A stretch of 64,000 bases of DNA from contig CM030936.1 in assembly GCA_018136815.1 (NCBI GenBank), positions 186,001 through 250,000 on the forward strand, in the 5' to 3' direction. The notes under the pieces were generated by a model. It saw only the letters and a program-made list of their open reading frames with translations. It had not been told where the DNA came from and searched no databases. The position numbers and the translations under genes are program-made. This DNA comes from Isochrysis galbana. Lineage: Eukaryota > Haptophyta > Isochrysidales > Isochrysidaceae. Position 1 is the first letter of the stretch, and each line of letters starts with the position of its first letter. Below, one piece after another: positions 29,761-41,146 of this stretch.

Positions 29761-30653
29761 TAATAATAATAATAAATGTTATATCCTATATCCTAGCCAA
29801 CCCCACTCTAGCTAATTGGACATAACGTTTCAGTCCCGGAATCCCGCCATGCCTGACGAGCCAGGTGTCCGAGTGATACCGGGGGGTGGGGGCACTGCCC
29901 CCTCCCCTCGATATTTGTCCTCCCCCCAGTGCATGCACCGACCCCGCGCACCCCAGCACCCCAGCGCGTCCTCTCCTCGAGTCCACGCTGGGGGAAAACC
30001 CCTTTCGGGTAAAAGCAACGCAGGGGGGGGGGGGGCTCTCGTGAGATAGGAGCCCAGAAGCGCCAATCACCCTCGCTAGAGCGAGTGGCCGCGGCGAGCC
30101 GCGGCCCTTCCCTCCTGGCTCTGGCGCCCCCGTCTTCTCTTACCCAAACGGGGCGAGAAGACACGTTTCTGCCGGAGGGGAGAGCTGCCACTCCCCCCTC
30201 CCCTCCCTCTTCCCTTTTCCTCCTCTCTTCCCTCCGGCGGGGGCCCATGGCGCGCGCCTGCGGCCCCTCTTCAGGTCCCCAGGTGGTCTGCAGGGGCCTG
30301 GGAGCACAGCTCTGGGGGCAGGTGAGGCTGGGGCATGGCCCTGGCCCCTCCTGCCTCTCCCTCGCTGGCGCTCCGAGCCCCTGCGGGTCGACTGGAGCTG
30401 GCTGGGGGGTCCTGAACAAGGGGGCCCAGGGGGAGGAGGGGCTGGTCAGAGGGATGGGCTGGCCATGACAGGCCTGGGCGGGCGAATCAGGCGTGCCTGT
30501 GGGGAGAGGGATGGGTCAGCATGGCAGTGTGCTCCTGGCAAGCCATAAGGCGTGCCAGGAGAGTGGGTGGTTCCTGCCCCATGGCAGGGGAGGAGTGGAG
30601 AGAGAGGGGGGCTCGTGCCCCCCCATGGGCGAACTAAGTATAAACTTAGTTGA
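29761..30653 (-). mobile_element. Family A retroposon with TTA-repeat tail, 16-bp target duplication
   Basis: An exact 16-bp direct repeat GGAATGAAGGGGTAAA lies at 29745-29760 and 30654-30669. Read on the minus strand the element opens AACTAAGTTTATACTTAGTT, shares the family A body order (GGGGGGGCACGAGCC, GGAACCACCCACTCTCCTGG, CCAGCGAGGGAGAGGCAGGA, the GGCGCGCGCCATGGG region), then diverges and ends in TTATTATTATTATTA (29761-29776 on the plus strand). The 3' third differs from the oligo-T copies. No gene; large frames on both strands follow from its composition. Confidence 0.85.
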
Positions 30654-30751
30654 GGAATGAAGGGGTAAAGGGAGGAGGCGGAGGGAGGGGAGATAAGGAA
30701 GGGCGATGTCGGAGTAGAGATAGGGAAACCTAGACCGACCTAGTAGCTGTG

Positions 30752-30863
30752 TAGCCCAGAATCTTCAGATTTTTGGGGGGATTGGGTTGTGACGATAGCT
30801 CAGCACATGCCAGGAGACATGGCGGGAGGATGAAAAAAATCTGAAGATTCAGATTCAGGGCTA
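30752..30863. mobile_element. 112-bp MITE
   Basis: The terminal inverted repeats are TAGCCCAGAATCTTCAGATT at 30752 and, inverted, TAGCCCTGAATC-TGAATCTTCAGA ending at 30863, the right arm containing a 6-bp duplication. Related termini occur at 56602-56650 (two in a row) and near 15600. It lies within repeat D, since the sequence on its left (30670-30750) matches 56520-56600. Confidence 0.65.
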
Positions 30864-30929
30864 ACACCTATTGCACCTATTATTGCCTGGGCGCACCTCG
30901 CACCTCTCCCCACCTACCTAACTACCGAG

Positions 30930-31110
30930 TTAGAATGGGAGCCGGGGGTCTGCGATCTGCAAGGGGGGAGATTTGAAGTGGTGCATAGGTGTATGTATCT
31001 GTGGCATTAGCACACATCTAGGCATACGGGCAGATGCGCTTAGGGGTGTCGTGATAGCTACCGGGCTAGTGGGAGTAGTGGTACTAACGCTCAGTTACAG
31101 TTATTATTAT
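30930..31110 (+). repeat. Tail C module
   Basis: GAGTTAGAATGGGAGCCGGG ... TGTATGTATCTGTGGCA ... CGGGCTAGTGGGAGTAGTGG ... CTCAGTTA follows 27128-27316 closely and ends in TTATTATTATCATCATC. No family B body precedes it, so it is either a 5'-truncated copy of the composite element or a copy of the tail's own parent. Confidence 0.7.
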
Positions 31111-31585
31111 CATCATCTGCCCACGCTAACGGCATCGCCCTTCCCCCTTATCCCCCATGCAATGCTGTTCGCCCTGTGCTCGCTAGCTTGCGCGAACTTG
31201 GTTGAAGGGGGGGGTCATCGGCTCGTGGACGCTTCGGCGACAGCAGTGTGTCCATGGACTGCTGGCGGCCATGACAGATAGCCGGCGCGAGCTTCATGCC
31301 CCTATCATTTTAGCGAGAGTTGTTGCCGAGCAATAATTAGCGCGTTAGCCACTGCTGGCAACGGAGGCCCCGAGACAACACAAGGCATGCGAGGGGCACT
31401 TTGGCAAGTAAGAGCTCGAGCCGCCCGGGAGCTCGAGCCCCCGAAAACTGAGGAACACAAGGCAACGCGTCGCTCGCCGCTGGCGTCATGGCACGAACAT
31501 CCGCCGCAGGCACACGCACAACACGCGCGTTTGTACCCCGCAACAACAAGTTCACGGCTCCAACGTGGGTGAGATTGTGCCTTCA
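31111..31585. other. 3' flank of ABCC gene; nothing recognised
   Basis: There is no supported frame; small hairpins GAGCTCGAGC...GCTCGAGC at 31411-31440 lie about 150 bp beyond the ABCC stop. Confidence 0.4.
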
Positions 31586-34500
31586 CTACCGGCCTTGAAG
31601 CTTTGTAGAAGGGTATGCTTCGGCGGCGAGCTCCCGCAACGTGGCGGCCGTCGAGGCTCCCATCGCATCCACTAGCGTGGAAAGGGCGGATCCCGGGTCG
31701 GTTAGCAGCACATGCGGGGGGGCGGCCTCGACGCAGCGGCCAGTGTCCATCACAACAATCCGTTGATAGTCAATGACCGTGTGCAGCCGGTGCGCAATCG
31801 TCAGGAGGGTCACCTCAGCCATTGCCGAGCGGATTGCGCGCTGGATGCGCTGGTCGGCCGCGTGGTCGATCGAGGCAGTTGCCTCGTCCAGCAAGAGTAC
31901 GCGCGGCCGGCGCAGCGTCGCGCGGGCAAAGCATAGAAGCTGCCGTTCACCGACCGACCAATTGGTGCCGCCTTCATCGGAGGGCGCGTCGAGTTCCTCC
32001 GGCAGAGCACGCACTGCCGCCTCCATCCCGACCGCTGCGAGCGCGCCCCAAAGCTCGCCGTCTCCATACGCGTCGAGAGGGTCAAGCGACCGGCGCAAGG
32101 CCCCGCGGAAGAGCACCGGGTCCTGTGTCACGATCGCCAGTGCCCGTGAGCCGCGCAATTGCTGGAGCCCGAGGGTGCGTAGGTCGACACCGTCAAGCGT
32201 GATGCGCCCCGCCTCCAGCTCGACGAGCCGAAAGAGCGCCGAAGCGATCGTCGACTTACCAGCTCCCGTCCGCCCGACAATGCCGACGTGCTCCCCGGGG
32301 GCTATTGCGACGTCGAAGCCGTTCAGCGCGGGTGGAAGGGATGCCCGGTAGCGCAGCGTAACATTCTCGAAGCGGAGCTCTCCTGCGGTGGGCCATTTAG
32401 ACTCCATGAGAGCCTCGTCCGGTGGGAGATGGCGCTCTGACTCCGACGGCAGCGCGGTGTACTCAAGGGCCCGCTCCAGCGAAACTCCTTTGGCCTCGAG
32501 CTCCGACGTGGAGAGGACGAGGAAGTTGAGCGTGATGGTCAGATTGAAGCTCCACATGACGGCGAGTCCTGCAAGAGGCCCCGACAAGCTGTCGGAGAGT
32601 GCCCAACAGGCAAGGGTGACGGAGAAGGAGACAAGGGCACCGATAGTCTCGAGGCGGAGAGCCAGCCAACGACCGACTCCAATGAAGGAGGTGAAGGCCA
32701 TGGCGGCATCGTCATTTAGAGATGAAAGGCGCTCACGAAAGCGCTCGGTCTCGCCAAAGGCACGCACGGTCGCGCCGCCAGCGAGCGACTCCTCGATGTG
32801 CGAGACGAGCGGCGACACAGACTGCCAAGATGGGAAGGGAGAGACGGGAGGTTGAAGCTCGTTGCCCAGAGAGGAGGGCTTCGAGCAACGCCGAGGGGCG
32901 GGGTGTCGGATGGGGAGTGCTGTGTCTCACCTGCGCGTACAGCCTCTGCATCTGCACACCTGCCCTGACGTACATCATGTGCACAATGGAATAGACAATA
33001 GCGCATGGGACCATCGCGATAGCCACAATTGGCACCACGGACAGGACGACAGTGAGGCCCGACAGCAGCCAGAAGAAGGAGGCCATTACCGTGAGCGCTT
33101 TCTACGCGGGGCAGGTGGAGGGGGTGGGGCGCGTGAGCCGCGGCCGCGCACTCTGAGCGCAGGGACACGGGATCCTCCACCTGCACAAATAGCCCGTCGA
33201 TGATCTCGGTGTCATAGGCGAGCCTCGCGGTGATCCTGCCGACGGGCGTCGTGTCGAAGAAGGACATGGGCGAGCGAGCAATCGCGTGGAGCAGAGACTC
33301 GAAGATGCGCTTGGCCGCGCGCCAGCCGCCGCGCACAAACCAGCTGGTGCGCAACAGCGCGAAAAGGGCGTTGCATAGGATGAGCACCGAGTAGACGAGC
33401 AGGTATCTGCGCGTGTCGCCGGCGTCTTCAACAGGGCCAAAGCCAAGCAGCTCCCCGAGCGCTTGAGCGTTGCTGTAGCGCCCGGCGCCCGCGTCGGCTG
33501 CCACAGCGTCGGGGGCAGCTGATGTCCATGAGGAGAGCCAATAGTCGGCACCGACATACGACAATCGCTCGCAGAGAAAGAAGCAGAGTTCGATGATCAG
33601 CCAGAAGCACCCACCCGCAGTTATGACCCACGACGCCATGGTGCGGACACCGAGCCGAGCTTCCTTCGCTGTCACCTCACGAGCAAAGTCATCGGCAGCG
33701 CCGGCCTTGAGCGGAGCGACGGCGGCGCTCTTGGTAGCGAGGACCCCGCCCTGACCCTCACCCTTGCGCGCCTCGGACATCGCCTCGCCGTCCTCACACT
33801 CCTCCGCAGAGGCCGGGATGTCATCCGCGTCGCCGAATGAGTCGAGGAATGCTGCCAGCGCGTGGAGCTCGTCTGCGGCTAGGCTACTAGCGCGGCCAGC
33901 GCCCGCCGCAGCCTCCTCGTTGGCCCTTGTCTCCCTCAGCTGCGCGACCGTGCCTCGTGCGATCGCGCGACCGCCGTGCATCACCAGGCAGCCGGCGGTC
34001 GCGCGCGGTGCGAACTGCGTCGCGTGGCCGACAAGCACAACGGCGGCGCCGGAGAGCAGCCCGTCGGCCTCGCCGAAGAGCGCGTCGAAGATGGCGTGGC
34101 CCGTCGGGCCATCGAGCGCGGAGAAGACGTCGTCGAGCAGGACAAGCGAGGGGCGTGAGTAGACGGCGCGCGCCAGCGCGACGCGTTGCTTCTGGCCGCC
34201 CGATAGCGTGACGCCCCGTTCACCGATGATGGTGCCATCGCCATGGGACAGCACAGCCAGGTCGGCCTCGAGCGCGCAGCCTCGTAGCACGCGCGCATAC
34301 CACTCGGCGTCCATCTCTCTACCGAAAAGCACGTTGTCGCGCACCGACATATTTTGCACCCACGCGCCCTGTGCGCAATACGCGACACGGCGGCGAGAGC
34401 AGGCTGCGTCGACGCGCCCACCCTCACGCACCGCCTCGCCTAGCACGCCTGCGAGGAGGGACGACTTGCCGGAGCCCACGGCGCCGACAACGAGGAGCAG

Positions 34501-35892
34501 CTGCCCGGGCTCGAGCGAGAGGCTCACACGGCTCACAGAGAGCACCGTGTCGCCGCTCGAGGCACGCGCGTCCCGCTTGCCGGCGAGCGCAAGCACGGCG
34601 TCCTTCCGACGCCATGAAAAGGAGGCCTCCTCAACGAGCAGCAAGGGCTGGCCCTTGGCCGGCAGTTCGGGCTCAGCCGGCAGAGCGGCGGCCTGGCGGG
34701 CCTGCCCGCCCTCTCCCTCCACCTGGAGCCGCACGCCGGCTGTGCCCACGGCGCGAACCGCCAACTGCGGCGTGGGCGCGTCCTCGCCGGCGCCGGCAGT
34801 TGCCGCTGCGTTGTCGAGGAAGCGCGTGAGGCGGCGGAGAGCGACAGAGGCTTGGGCGAGCTGGCCGGAGAGCTCGCCGAAAAACATGATGGGGAAGCGC
34901 GTCACCGAGAAGAGCGAGAGCGCGGGAAACGCCAGGTCCGCCGTGAGCGGCAGGTCGGGCCGCGCGAGCACGGCGGCCGCGAGGGCGAGTGCGGTGGCGA
35001 GCTGCGGCAGCGCAACCGTCATCGTCATGAGGTACGAGAAGAGCCGGAGCTCGGTGCGCACGTACGGTAGCTCGCGCTCACGCAGCTCGATGATCCCGCG
35101 CTCGAACTCCGCGTCCCACCCGTTGAACTTGAGCGCGCGCACCGCACGCACGAGCTCGACGCAGCGGCTGACGCGCGTGTCGGCGAGCGGCAGATGCGCC
35201 GCGCGCGCCGCCTTGAGCTGGCGGACGAGGTAGAGGTTGGCGGGGATGAGACAGACGAGCAGGGCCATCCCAGAGAGCGCGGCCCACCCTGCCAGCTCGA
35301 CTAGCATCACGGCCGCCGCAAGGATCATCGTGGGCGTTGCCCACAGGAGGTGGATGAGCGGAAGCGCCTCGAGCAGTTTCTGCGCGTCGTTGGTGAGGAG
35401 GTTTGCAATTGTGGGCGGCGCGTCCGCCTCACGCAGCCGTAGCGCCTCGCGATAGACGAGCGCGACCACCAGTGAGCGCAGCTCCGACCCCAGGGAGTAG
35501 TTGATGAAGAGCTGCTGCTCCTTGGCCATCGACCCGAGGACGCCAGCGCAACCAATCGCTAGAGCGTACCAGGCTCCCTCAGGCGCAGAAGCCTCGACGG
35601 CGAGCACGACGCGGCGGAGGAGGAGCGGCTGCACGAGCTGCGTCGCGCAGTACACCGCGTACAACCCGCCGGAGAGCGCAAGTCGCAGTCGGAGCAGTCG
35701 CCAAAGTTTTGGTTTGAAGGATCCAGGAGTGGCGTCGTACCAGCGAAGCAGCGAGTCGGTGGATGCGGAAGTCCATCCAGAGGTATTCCTCGCGTCTGAC
35801 TGCTCAAGGGTCCTCCTCCATCCAGAGAGCACTGCGGGAGTGACCCAGAGGAAGAAGAAGGGCAGGCGGAGCAGAGAAAGAGGCCAGCCCAT
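31586..35892 (-). CDS. ABC transporter, subfamily C (MRP-type), 3 exons
   Basis: Exons 33181-35892, 32931-33101 and 31586-32821, all phase 0, give 1372 aa: a full-length exporter with TMD1-NBD1-TMD2-NBD2 and no TMD0. Introns are 79 and 109 bp (GTGGAGG...CGTAG, GTGAGAC...TTGGCAG). NBD1 has Walker A GAVGSGKSS (about residue 470), signature LSGGQKQR (about 562) and Walker B LVLLDDVFSALD. NBD2 has Walker A GRTGAGKST (about 1144), a changed signature WSVGERQ and Walker B VLLLDEATASID. The ABCC-type gap in NBD1, the DTTPVGRI loop and the GGATVRAFGE segment fit MRPs, which pump glutathione conjugates and organic anions across plasma or vacuolar membrane; the substrate cannot be read from sequence. 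The start MGWPLSLLRLPFFF at 35892 precedes CT/GA repeats that cannot be coding. Confidence 0.92.
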
Positions 35893-37694
35893 CGCCGGCG
35901 AAAGGGGGGGGGCGGGAGAGAGAGGGGGGGGGGGGAGAGAGAGAGAGAGAGAGAGAGAGCCCGGCCCCGCAGCTTGGAAGGCAGGGGTTGGAAGGCAGGG
36001 GAGCAGGAGGTGATTTCGACGCCTCCCCAGTCCTCCTTCTCCCGCTGGCTGGTGGGCTCAAGGAGGGAAGGAGGGAGGGAGGGAGGGAGGGAGGGGGTGG
36101 AGAGAGAGGGAGAGGGAGAGAGAGAGAGAGAGCAGAGGGGATGCGGAGAGAGAACAGAGGCGAGGGGAGAGGGGAGCGAGGAGAGTGCGAGAGGAGAGGA
36201 GAGCGAGGGAGCGAGAGAGACAAGAAATAGAGAGAAAAGGCCGCGGCTGAGACGTGGGGCGCGCCGCGGCGGTGCGGAAGATGAAAAGGCGAAAGAATGT
36301 GAAAAAAGGAGAGGAAAGGAGAGAAGAGAGAACAAGAATCGCGAGGAGTGCTCGGCGTCTAACGTCGGGCGGAACAGAAGAAGAAGCTGAGAAGGAGAGG
36401 GAGAAGAATGAGAGGGAGAGGTGAGGGGTCCCGCGTGAGCCCCGCCCGGGCTCTCGAGTAGAAGAGAGCTACCACCCTAGAGAGAGAAGACACGAGAGAG
36501 CTGAGACTCTCGACCCAGACGTCTCGCGGGGAGCCCGAGCGCAAAGGCACGGACCGCCCGACGAGGAGAGAGAGGAGATCCTCAAACTCTCCTACTCGGA
36601 GTACCTATTTTTGTCCTTCTCTCGTACGAGACGACGTCGACACGTCCGTCGACGCGGCTTCCAACACTTTCTCTTTCTGTCTGGAGTTTTGTATTAGAAG
36701 GGGCTCATAGTCCCTATTAGGTGTCCTCCGATCTCGTCCCCTCTTTGCGTCGCTAAAACCATGCTACACCTAGCCCTCGTCTCGCTACTCGGTATGGGCC
36801 TACCCACGGCTGTCCCACGCGCTCTACTCGAACGTGGTACGCCCCCGTGAGTCGATCCGAACGCTCGCATCGCTCGATCTCGACCGTCCTCGACCTCCAC
36901 ACATGCCCGAATAATTACCCTTTGGGCTTCTCTCGACCACTCACCCCTCAAATGTTTGGGCCTCCCCCATCCCTTTGGATGGGCTCGTCTCTCGTCTCTC
37001 GGGGCCTCTGAGGCCCGTCTCGACCCCCCTCGCCCTCGCCGGCCCCGCGCCGTTCTCGTTCTCGCCACTCGCGCCGACCTTTGGGACACCCTCTACCTTG
37101 CTGTTTGAAGGGGGGGCAAAGTTGGCCGAGCAGACTTTACTGACAAACTTCCACGAGTTCTCACGATGGCGGAATCAGCCGGCGACTCCCACTGCGCGGG
37201 TGCTCTTTGGTTGGGCTCGTCGTGACGCCGCGGGCTCCCGGTCCCTACGGCAGACAGCATCGGGAACTGGGGGGGGGGGGGGGGCGGGGGGGCGACTCTG
37301 ACTCCCGCCAGCGACCGACTGCTCACGCGCGAAGGAAGCTCTAGGTGAGTGATACAATTTGCTGCCGCCCCAGACACCTCTCACCTCTCACGCTCCCCAT
37401 GTCAAACGTCAAACGTCAAACGTCTTCGCGTTGATTTCGTGAACAGTGACAGTGAAAGTGAAGCACCGAAACAGGTGCCTCGCCTTTTACCATCTTGGGC
37501 ATTAAATTTGCCTACATCATCGCATATCTCTCTGATTCTGCCAACAAATTGTGTCTCGGCAGGCCCCGTGGCATCCCCTGAGAGCTGGTCGCCCGCGGGT
37601 CAAGCCGGCAAGAGATAAAAAAACGAGCGGAAGCATCTATTTCGGTGCTTCGGCAGTAAAGAGTTAAAAGAGTGCGGCCCGCTGGTTCAGTGCG
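35893..37694. promoter_or_regulatory. 1.8 kb divergent intergenic region (ABCC / LIN9) with GA microsatellites
   Basis: The two genes diverge from here. Next to ABCC the plus strand carries (GA)n at 35936-35960, (GGGA)n at 36064-36095 and (GA)n at 36096-36132. 36300-36600 is purine-rich. A G-run with one C break lies at 37268-37290. The direct repeat GTCAAACGTCAAACGTCAAACGTC is at 37401-37424. No gene is visible. Confidence 0.5.
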
Positions 37695-40002
37695 ATGGCG
37701 GCTCTGTCGGAGGAGTCAGACGACTCTGCACTGGGCTCTGAGGAGTGGGGCGGGTGGAGCGGCGCGGCAGGGGGCGCGTCGGGACAGGCAGAGTCTTCTC
37801 CGCTCCCCCGCCGCCGCCGCCGCCCCGACCGCTGGGAGCAGCCCCTCCCCTACGGGCTGCCTGCTGACGAGTCTTTTTGCCGAGCAGGGCAAATCTTAGA
37901 GAGAGAGAGGGGGGGAGGGGAGGAGCCAGAGGGGCTGGGCAGGTCGGACGAGGAGGGGGAAGTGGAGGCGCCCAAGTCGCGGCGCGGGCGCGGGCGCGGG
38001 CGTGGCAGGCCATCGCCGGAGCCAGCGAGCAAGCGGCCGAGGCAGCTCTTTGGGGGGGAGGAGGCAGCCGCAGATGAGCGGCCGGCCAGTGCAAAGAAGC
38101 GCGCGCGCGAGGCGGCGGAGGCGCGGCGGAAGGAATACTCCGACCTTCTCGCCGACGCCGCCGATGAGGAGGAGCTCGCCGCCGAGCTCGACGGCGAGGC
38201 CGAGGGTGGGCCGACCACCGAAGTCTCAGCCCCGCGCAAGAGGCGTCAGCGGAACAAAAAGACTGATGAAGGCGACTGGCTCGAGCTGAAGCCGCGCCAC
38301 CTGCGCGGGAAGCGGAAGGGCGAGGCGGTTGCACGGATGGCTCACAATGTAGCCATGTCTGACGCGCGCAAGGTGGCCGCTGCGCACGCGCCGCCGCTCG
38401 AGACGGATCCATCGGCCGAGGTGGTGTTGCGCGACACGCTCCGGCGGCTACTCCGGCCTAAGCTGCGCCGCTGGTGCGTGTACGAGTGGTTTATCTCGCC
38501 GGTGAGCGCGTCTCGCCCTGCGCGCCGCGGCCGCCGCGTAGGTCATGACCGCCGCCTCTAGCCCACTGTCCGCCCCCGCTCCACGGCTCGCGCGTGTGCA
38601 GGTGGACGAGGGTTGGTACCGTGAGAACGAGTTTGTCAAAATGCTGGGCGCCTGCGGTCTCGGCCAGGTGACAGCCCTCACACGCGCCGAGTGGTCGTGC
38701 GTGCGCCTGCTCCTCGGACGTGCTCGTCGCTTCTCGCCCGCTTTCATCGCACAAGAGCGCGCGAGGCTCGCCGCGCACCGCGACGAGGTACGCGCGAGCC
38801 GTCGAAGGCACGCGGCGCTGGGGGCACTTCTTGACGAGTACGAGCGGCTCGACTCGCTCGCCAATACGCAGCTCGCCGTCGGCCAGCGCGTCTCGGCGCT
38901 GCACCCGCGCCTGAGCTATCTCCACACAGGGACCATCCTCACGCCCGACGGCGACAACTACCGCGTGCAGTTCGATAACCCCGCGCTAGGGGTGCAGGTG
39001 GTGCAAGACTTTTTTGTTGCGCCACTCCTTGACGGCTCACGCAATGGCGAGTACCTGACACGGGGGGGCGCCCCGGCGGGCGCGACGGACTCGCCGGCGG
39101 ACGCGACGGACTCGCCCGCCGACGCGGACCTCTCCAAACTGATGGTGGAAGCTGCGGGCGCAGGCGTGCCTGAGCCACCCAAGGCAAACGAGACGGAGCT
39201 GCAACTGCTAGCATACCTGTTGCGCTTGCTCAAGCGGAAGCGCCTCCTAATCAGCGAGACGCGCCGCGTGTGCCGCGACGCTGAGGATGCGCTGCGCGCC
39301 TCGGGCTACGTGCTGCACGAGAATGGCGTGCCTGCCGAGGGTATCGTGGTGGCTGAGGACGCACTTGGGCCCAAGGTAGAAGTGACCGCCGCGCAGCAGC
39401 GGCAGCTCGGGCAAGTGCCGCCGCCGCCGCTCTTGCCGTTGATGCACATACTCCTCAAACATTGGGAGGCGATGGACCCCGCAGTCGCTGCCGCGCTGGT
39501 CAAGAGTGCTGCGCGCTGGACCCAGGAAATCTCGTGGCTGCAAGAGGAGTTGCGCGGCACGTCACGCCGCGTAGACGAGGCCATGTCAGCGATGCGGCCC
39601 ATGTCCCAACGATTCTCTCTCGCACTGGGCACTGCTGCGCCCGAGCCCATCTCCGTCGGCTTTGGCGTCTCCGTCTGCAGCCAGATGCGCGCGCACTCTG
39701 AGACGGCTGCCCTAGCCATCCTCTCTCGTGTCCTGGCGGAGAGCGAGCCCGATGGCGTGGCACCCCAGCTCCCCATGCGCGCGGCACGTGAGCAGATCAC
39801 TTCTGCGCTAGAGCTCTTGCTACAAATTCAGGCGTGGGCAGTTGCGCCTGTCGACTCGGCGATCGAGTGCCGCTTCGCCATCACTGCTGCCCTCAACGAC
39901 CTCATTCCATCTTCAGGGTCGGATGAGGCTCGCAAGGAGTTTTCTGGCGTGCTCTCCGCGGCGCAGGCCCTGCAGGTGGTGCTCGCGGCCGGGTGCTCTT
40001 GA
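37695..40002 (+). CDS. LIN9: LIN9/ALWAYS EARLY homologue, DREAM/MuvB complex subunit (2 exons)
   Basis: Exons 37695-38501 and 38602-40002 (intron GTGAGCG...GTGTGCAG, 100 bp) encode 735 aa. The intron splits the DIRP domain: RRWCVYEWFISP / VDEGWYRENEFVKMLGACGL...LTRAEWSCVRLLLGRARRFS, then the basic helix AFIAQERARLAAHRDEVR (about residues 256-338). This domain is diagnostic of LIN9/Mip130/ALY, the chromatin-associated core of cell-cycle gene repression and activation complexes. Residues about 361-411 (VGQRVSALHPRLSYLHTGTI...YRVQFDNPALGVQVVQDFFV) match the Tudor-like segment after DIRP. The N-terminal about 250 aa are acidic with several basic, probably nuclear-localisation, clusters (RRGRGRGRGRP, KRRQRNKK). 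No Myb/SANT domain, unlike plant ALY proteins. Direct tandem ATDSPADATDSPAD sits at about residue 425. Confidence 0.88.
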
Positions 40003-41146
40003 CTCCATGGGTTCGAGCGCACCCGGTCGTTGGGTGGGCAGAGTGGGGCGTGGGGACGACGGTGTGTTGTTGGCATCACAGCAGCCGGCTCGCCTGCTCC
40101 TCTCGTGGGGCTCGGTGTGCTGCCTTAACCAAGGAGAAGCAATTGGCGGACTCATCGGATGTCACGGGCTGCACAATCCTGATTGATGATGATGTCGATG
40201 ATCGATGACATCGACACAGATGTAGATGCCGTCAGGATGCAAGCGCAAGCGAGGCAGTAGCGACTACGGCGGTGTCTGGGCTGCAGGTGTGATCCATTGG
40301 AAAATTCTTTACTATTTGCGAGGAATAGCACACGCTTGTAATAAGTAATAGCAATAAAAGAAACATGAGTGGCGCCCTACTGCCACTAGCCATGCGCTAA
40401 CACGCCAAGCCACGACCATGATGACACTCCCAAGCCCAGAGCGTGAGCAACCAATACCGAGGTCGCGTGCGCCGCGTTCCGTCGAATATGGGACCGGTAC
40501 ATTCTCAGAAGAGTCGGTGATTATAAGAATACTAGAACTAGAGAGATTCACGACTTAAGCAAAGCCCTAATCCTCGCCCATGTAATCGACTCGGCTAGAA
40601 CCGCCCAAGCGGGAATGGGAATGGGTGGACAACCGAAGAAGAGGATAGACTTAAACGACGTTTGTCCCTTGTACACGGTTGACGGTTGGCCAGAACGAAC
40701 AGCTTAAGCTGAGCACAGAGCTCCTCGCGTTAGCCTCCAAGCTGGGGTGGCATACATCGTCGAGGGGCCCGAAGCACAGCTAGGCCGGTCAAACAGGGTT
40801 TGTTTATTAGGGGTTGTGAGCTGTACCGTCTCCCGTGCCACATTTCCAGGGGTTCCTTAGTATTGTGTGAGGCCCAATGTCGAACACGCGATGACTACGG
40901 GCTCGTAGGCAGAGGGCCGTTCGACCGAGCCGGCAGCTGACGCGGCCGTAAAAGAGTCGTTGTTGGTTGCGGGCGGGAAAATGTCAGAGAGGTCATGGTA
41001 GGAGTAGTTGTCATTGTCTGCCATCGAGCGTTTCGAGCGAAGGGGTAGACGGAGGTTCGGAGGATTGCGACGCGTGGCGTCGGAGAGTAGAGACGAGGCT
41101 AGCTAGCGAGCTAGGGGGAGAGAGAGAGAATGAGAATGAGAGCTTC
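40003..41146. other. Intergenic: tail C copy, and LTR-like fossil fragment
   Basis: At 40330-40445 (minus) lies a diverged tail C module (GTGTTAGCGCATGGCTAGTG, GCAGTAGGGCGCCACT) with a TTATTGCTATTACTTATTA tail. At about 40690-40790 the sequence AGAGCTCCTCGCGTTAGCCT...GGGGTGGCATACAT resembles 56190-56262, probably a fragment of a retroelement terminal or leader region. The rest, up to the pol end of the gypsy-like element, shows no gene. Confidence 0.45.

Noticed and set aside
35559-36335. Ser/Leu/Pro-rich frames upstream of the ABCC gene
   Set aside because: Translations of GA/CT microsatellites; repeated SLSLSP patterns with no domain.
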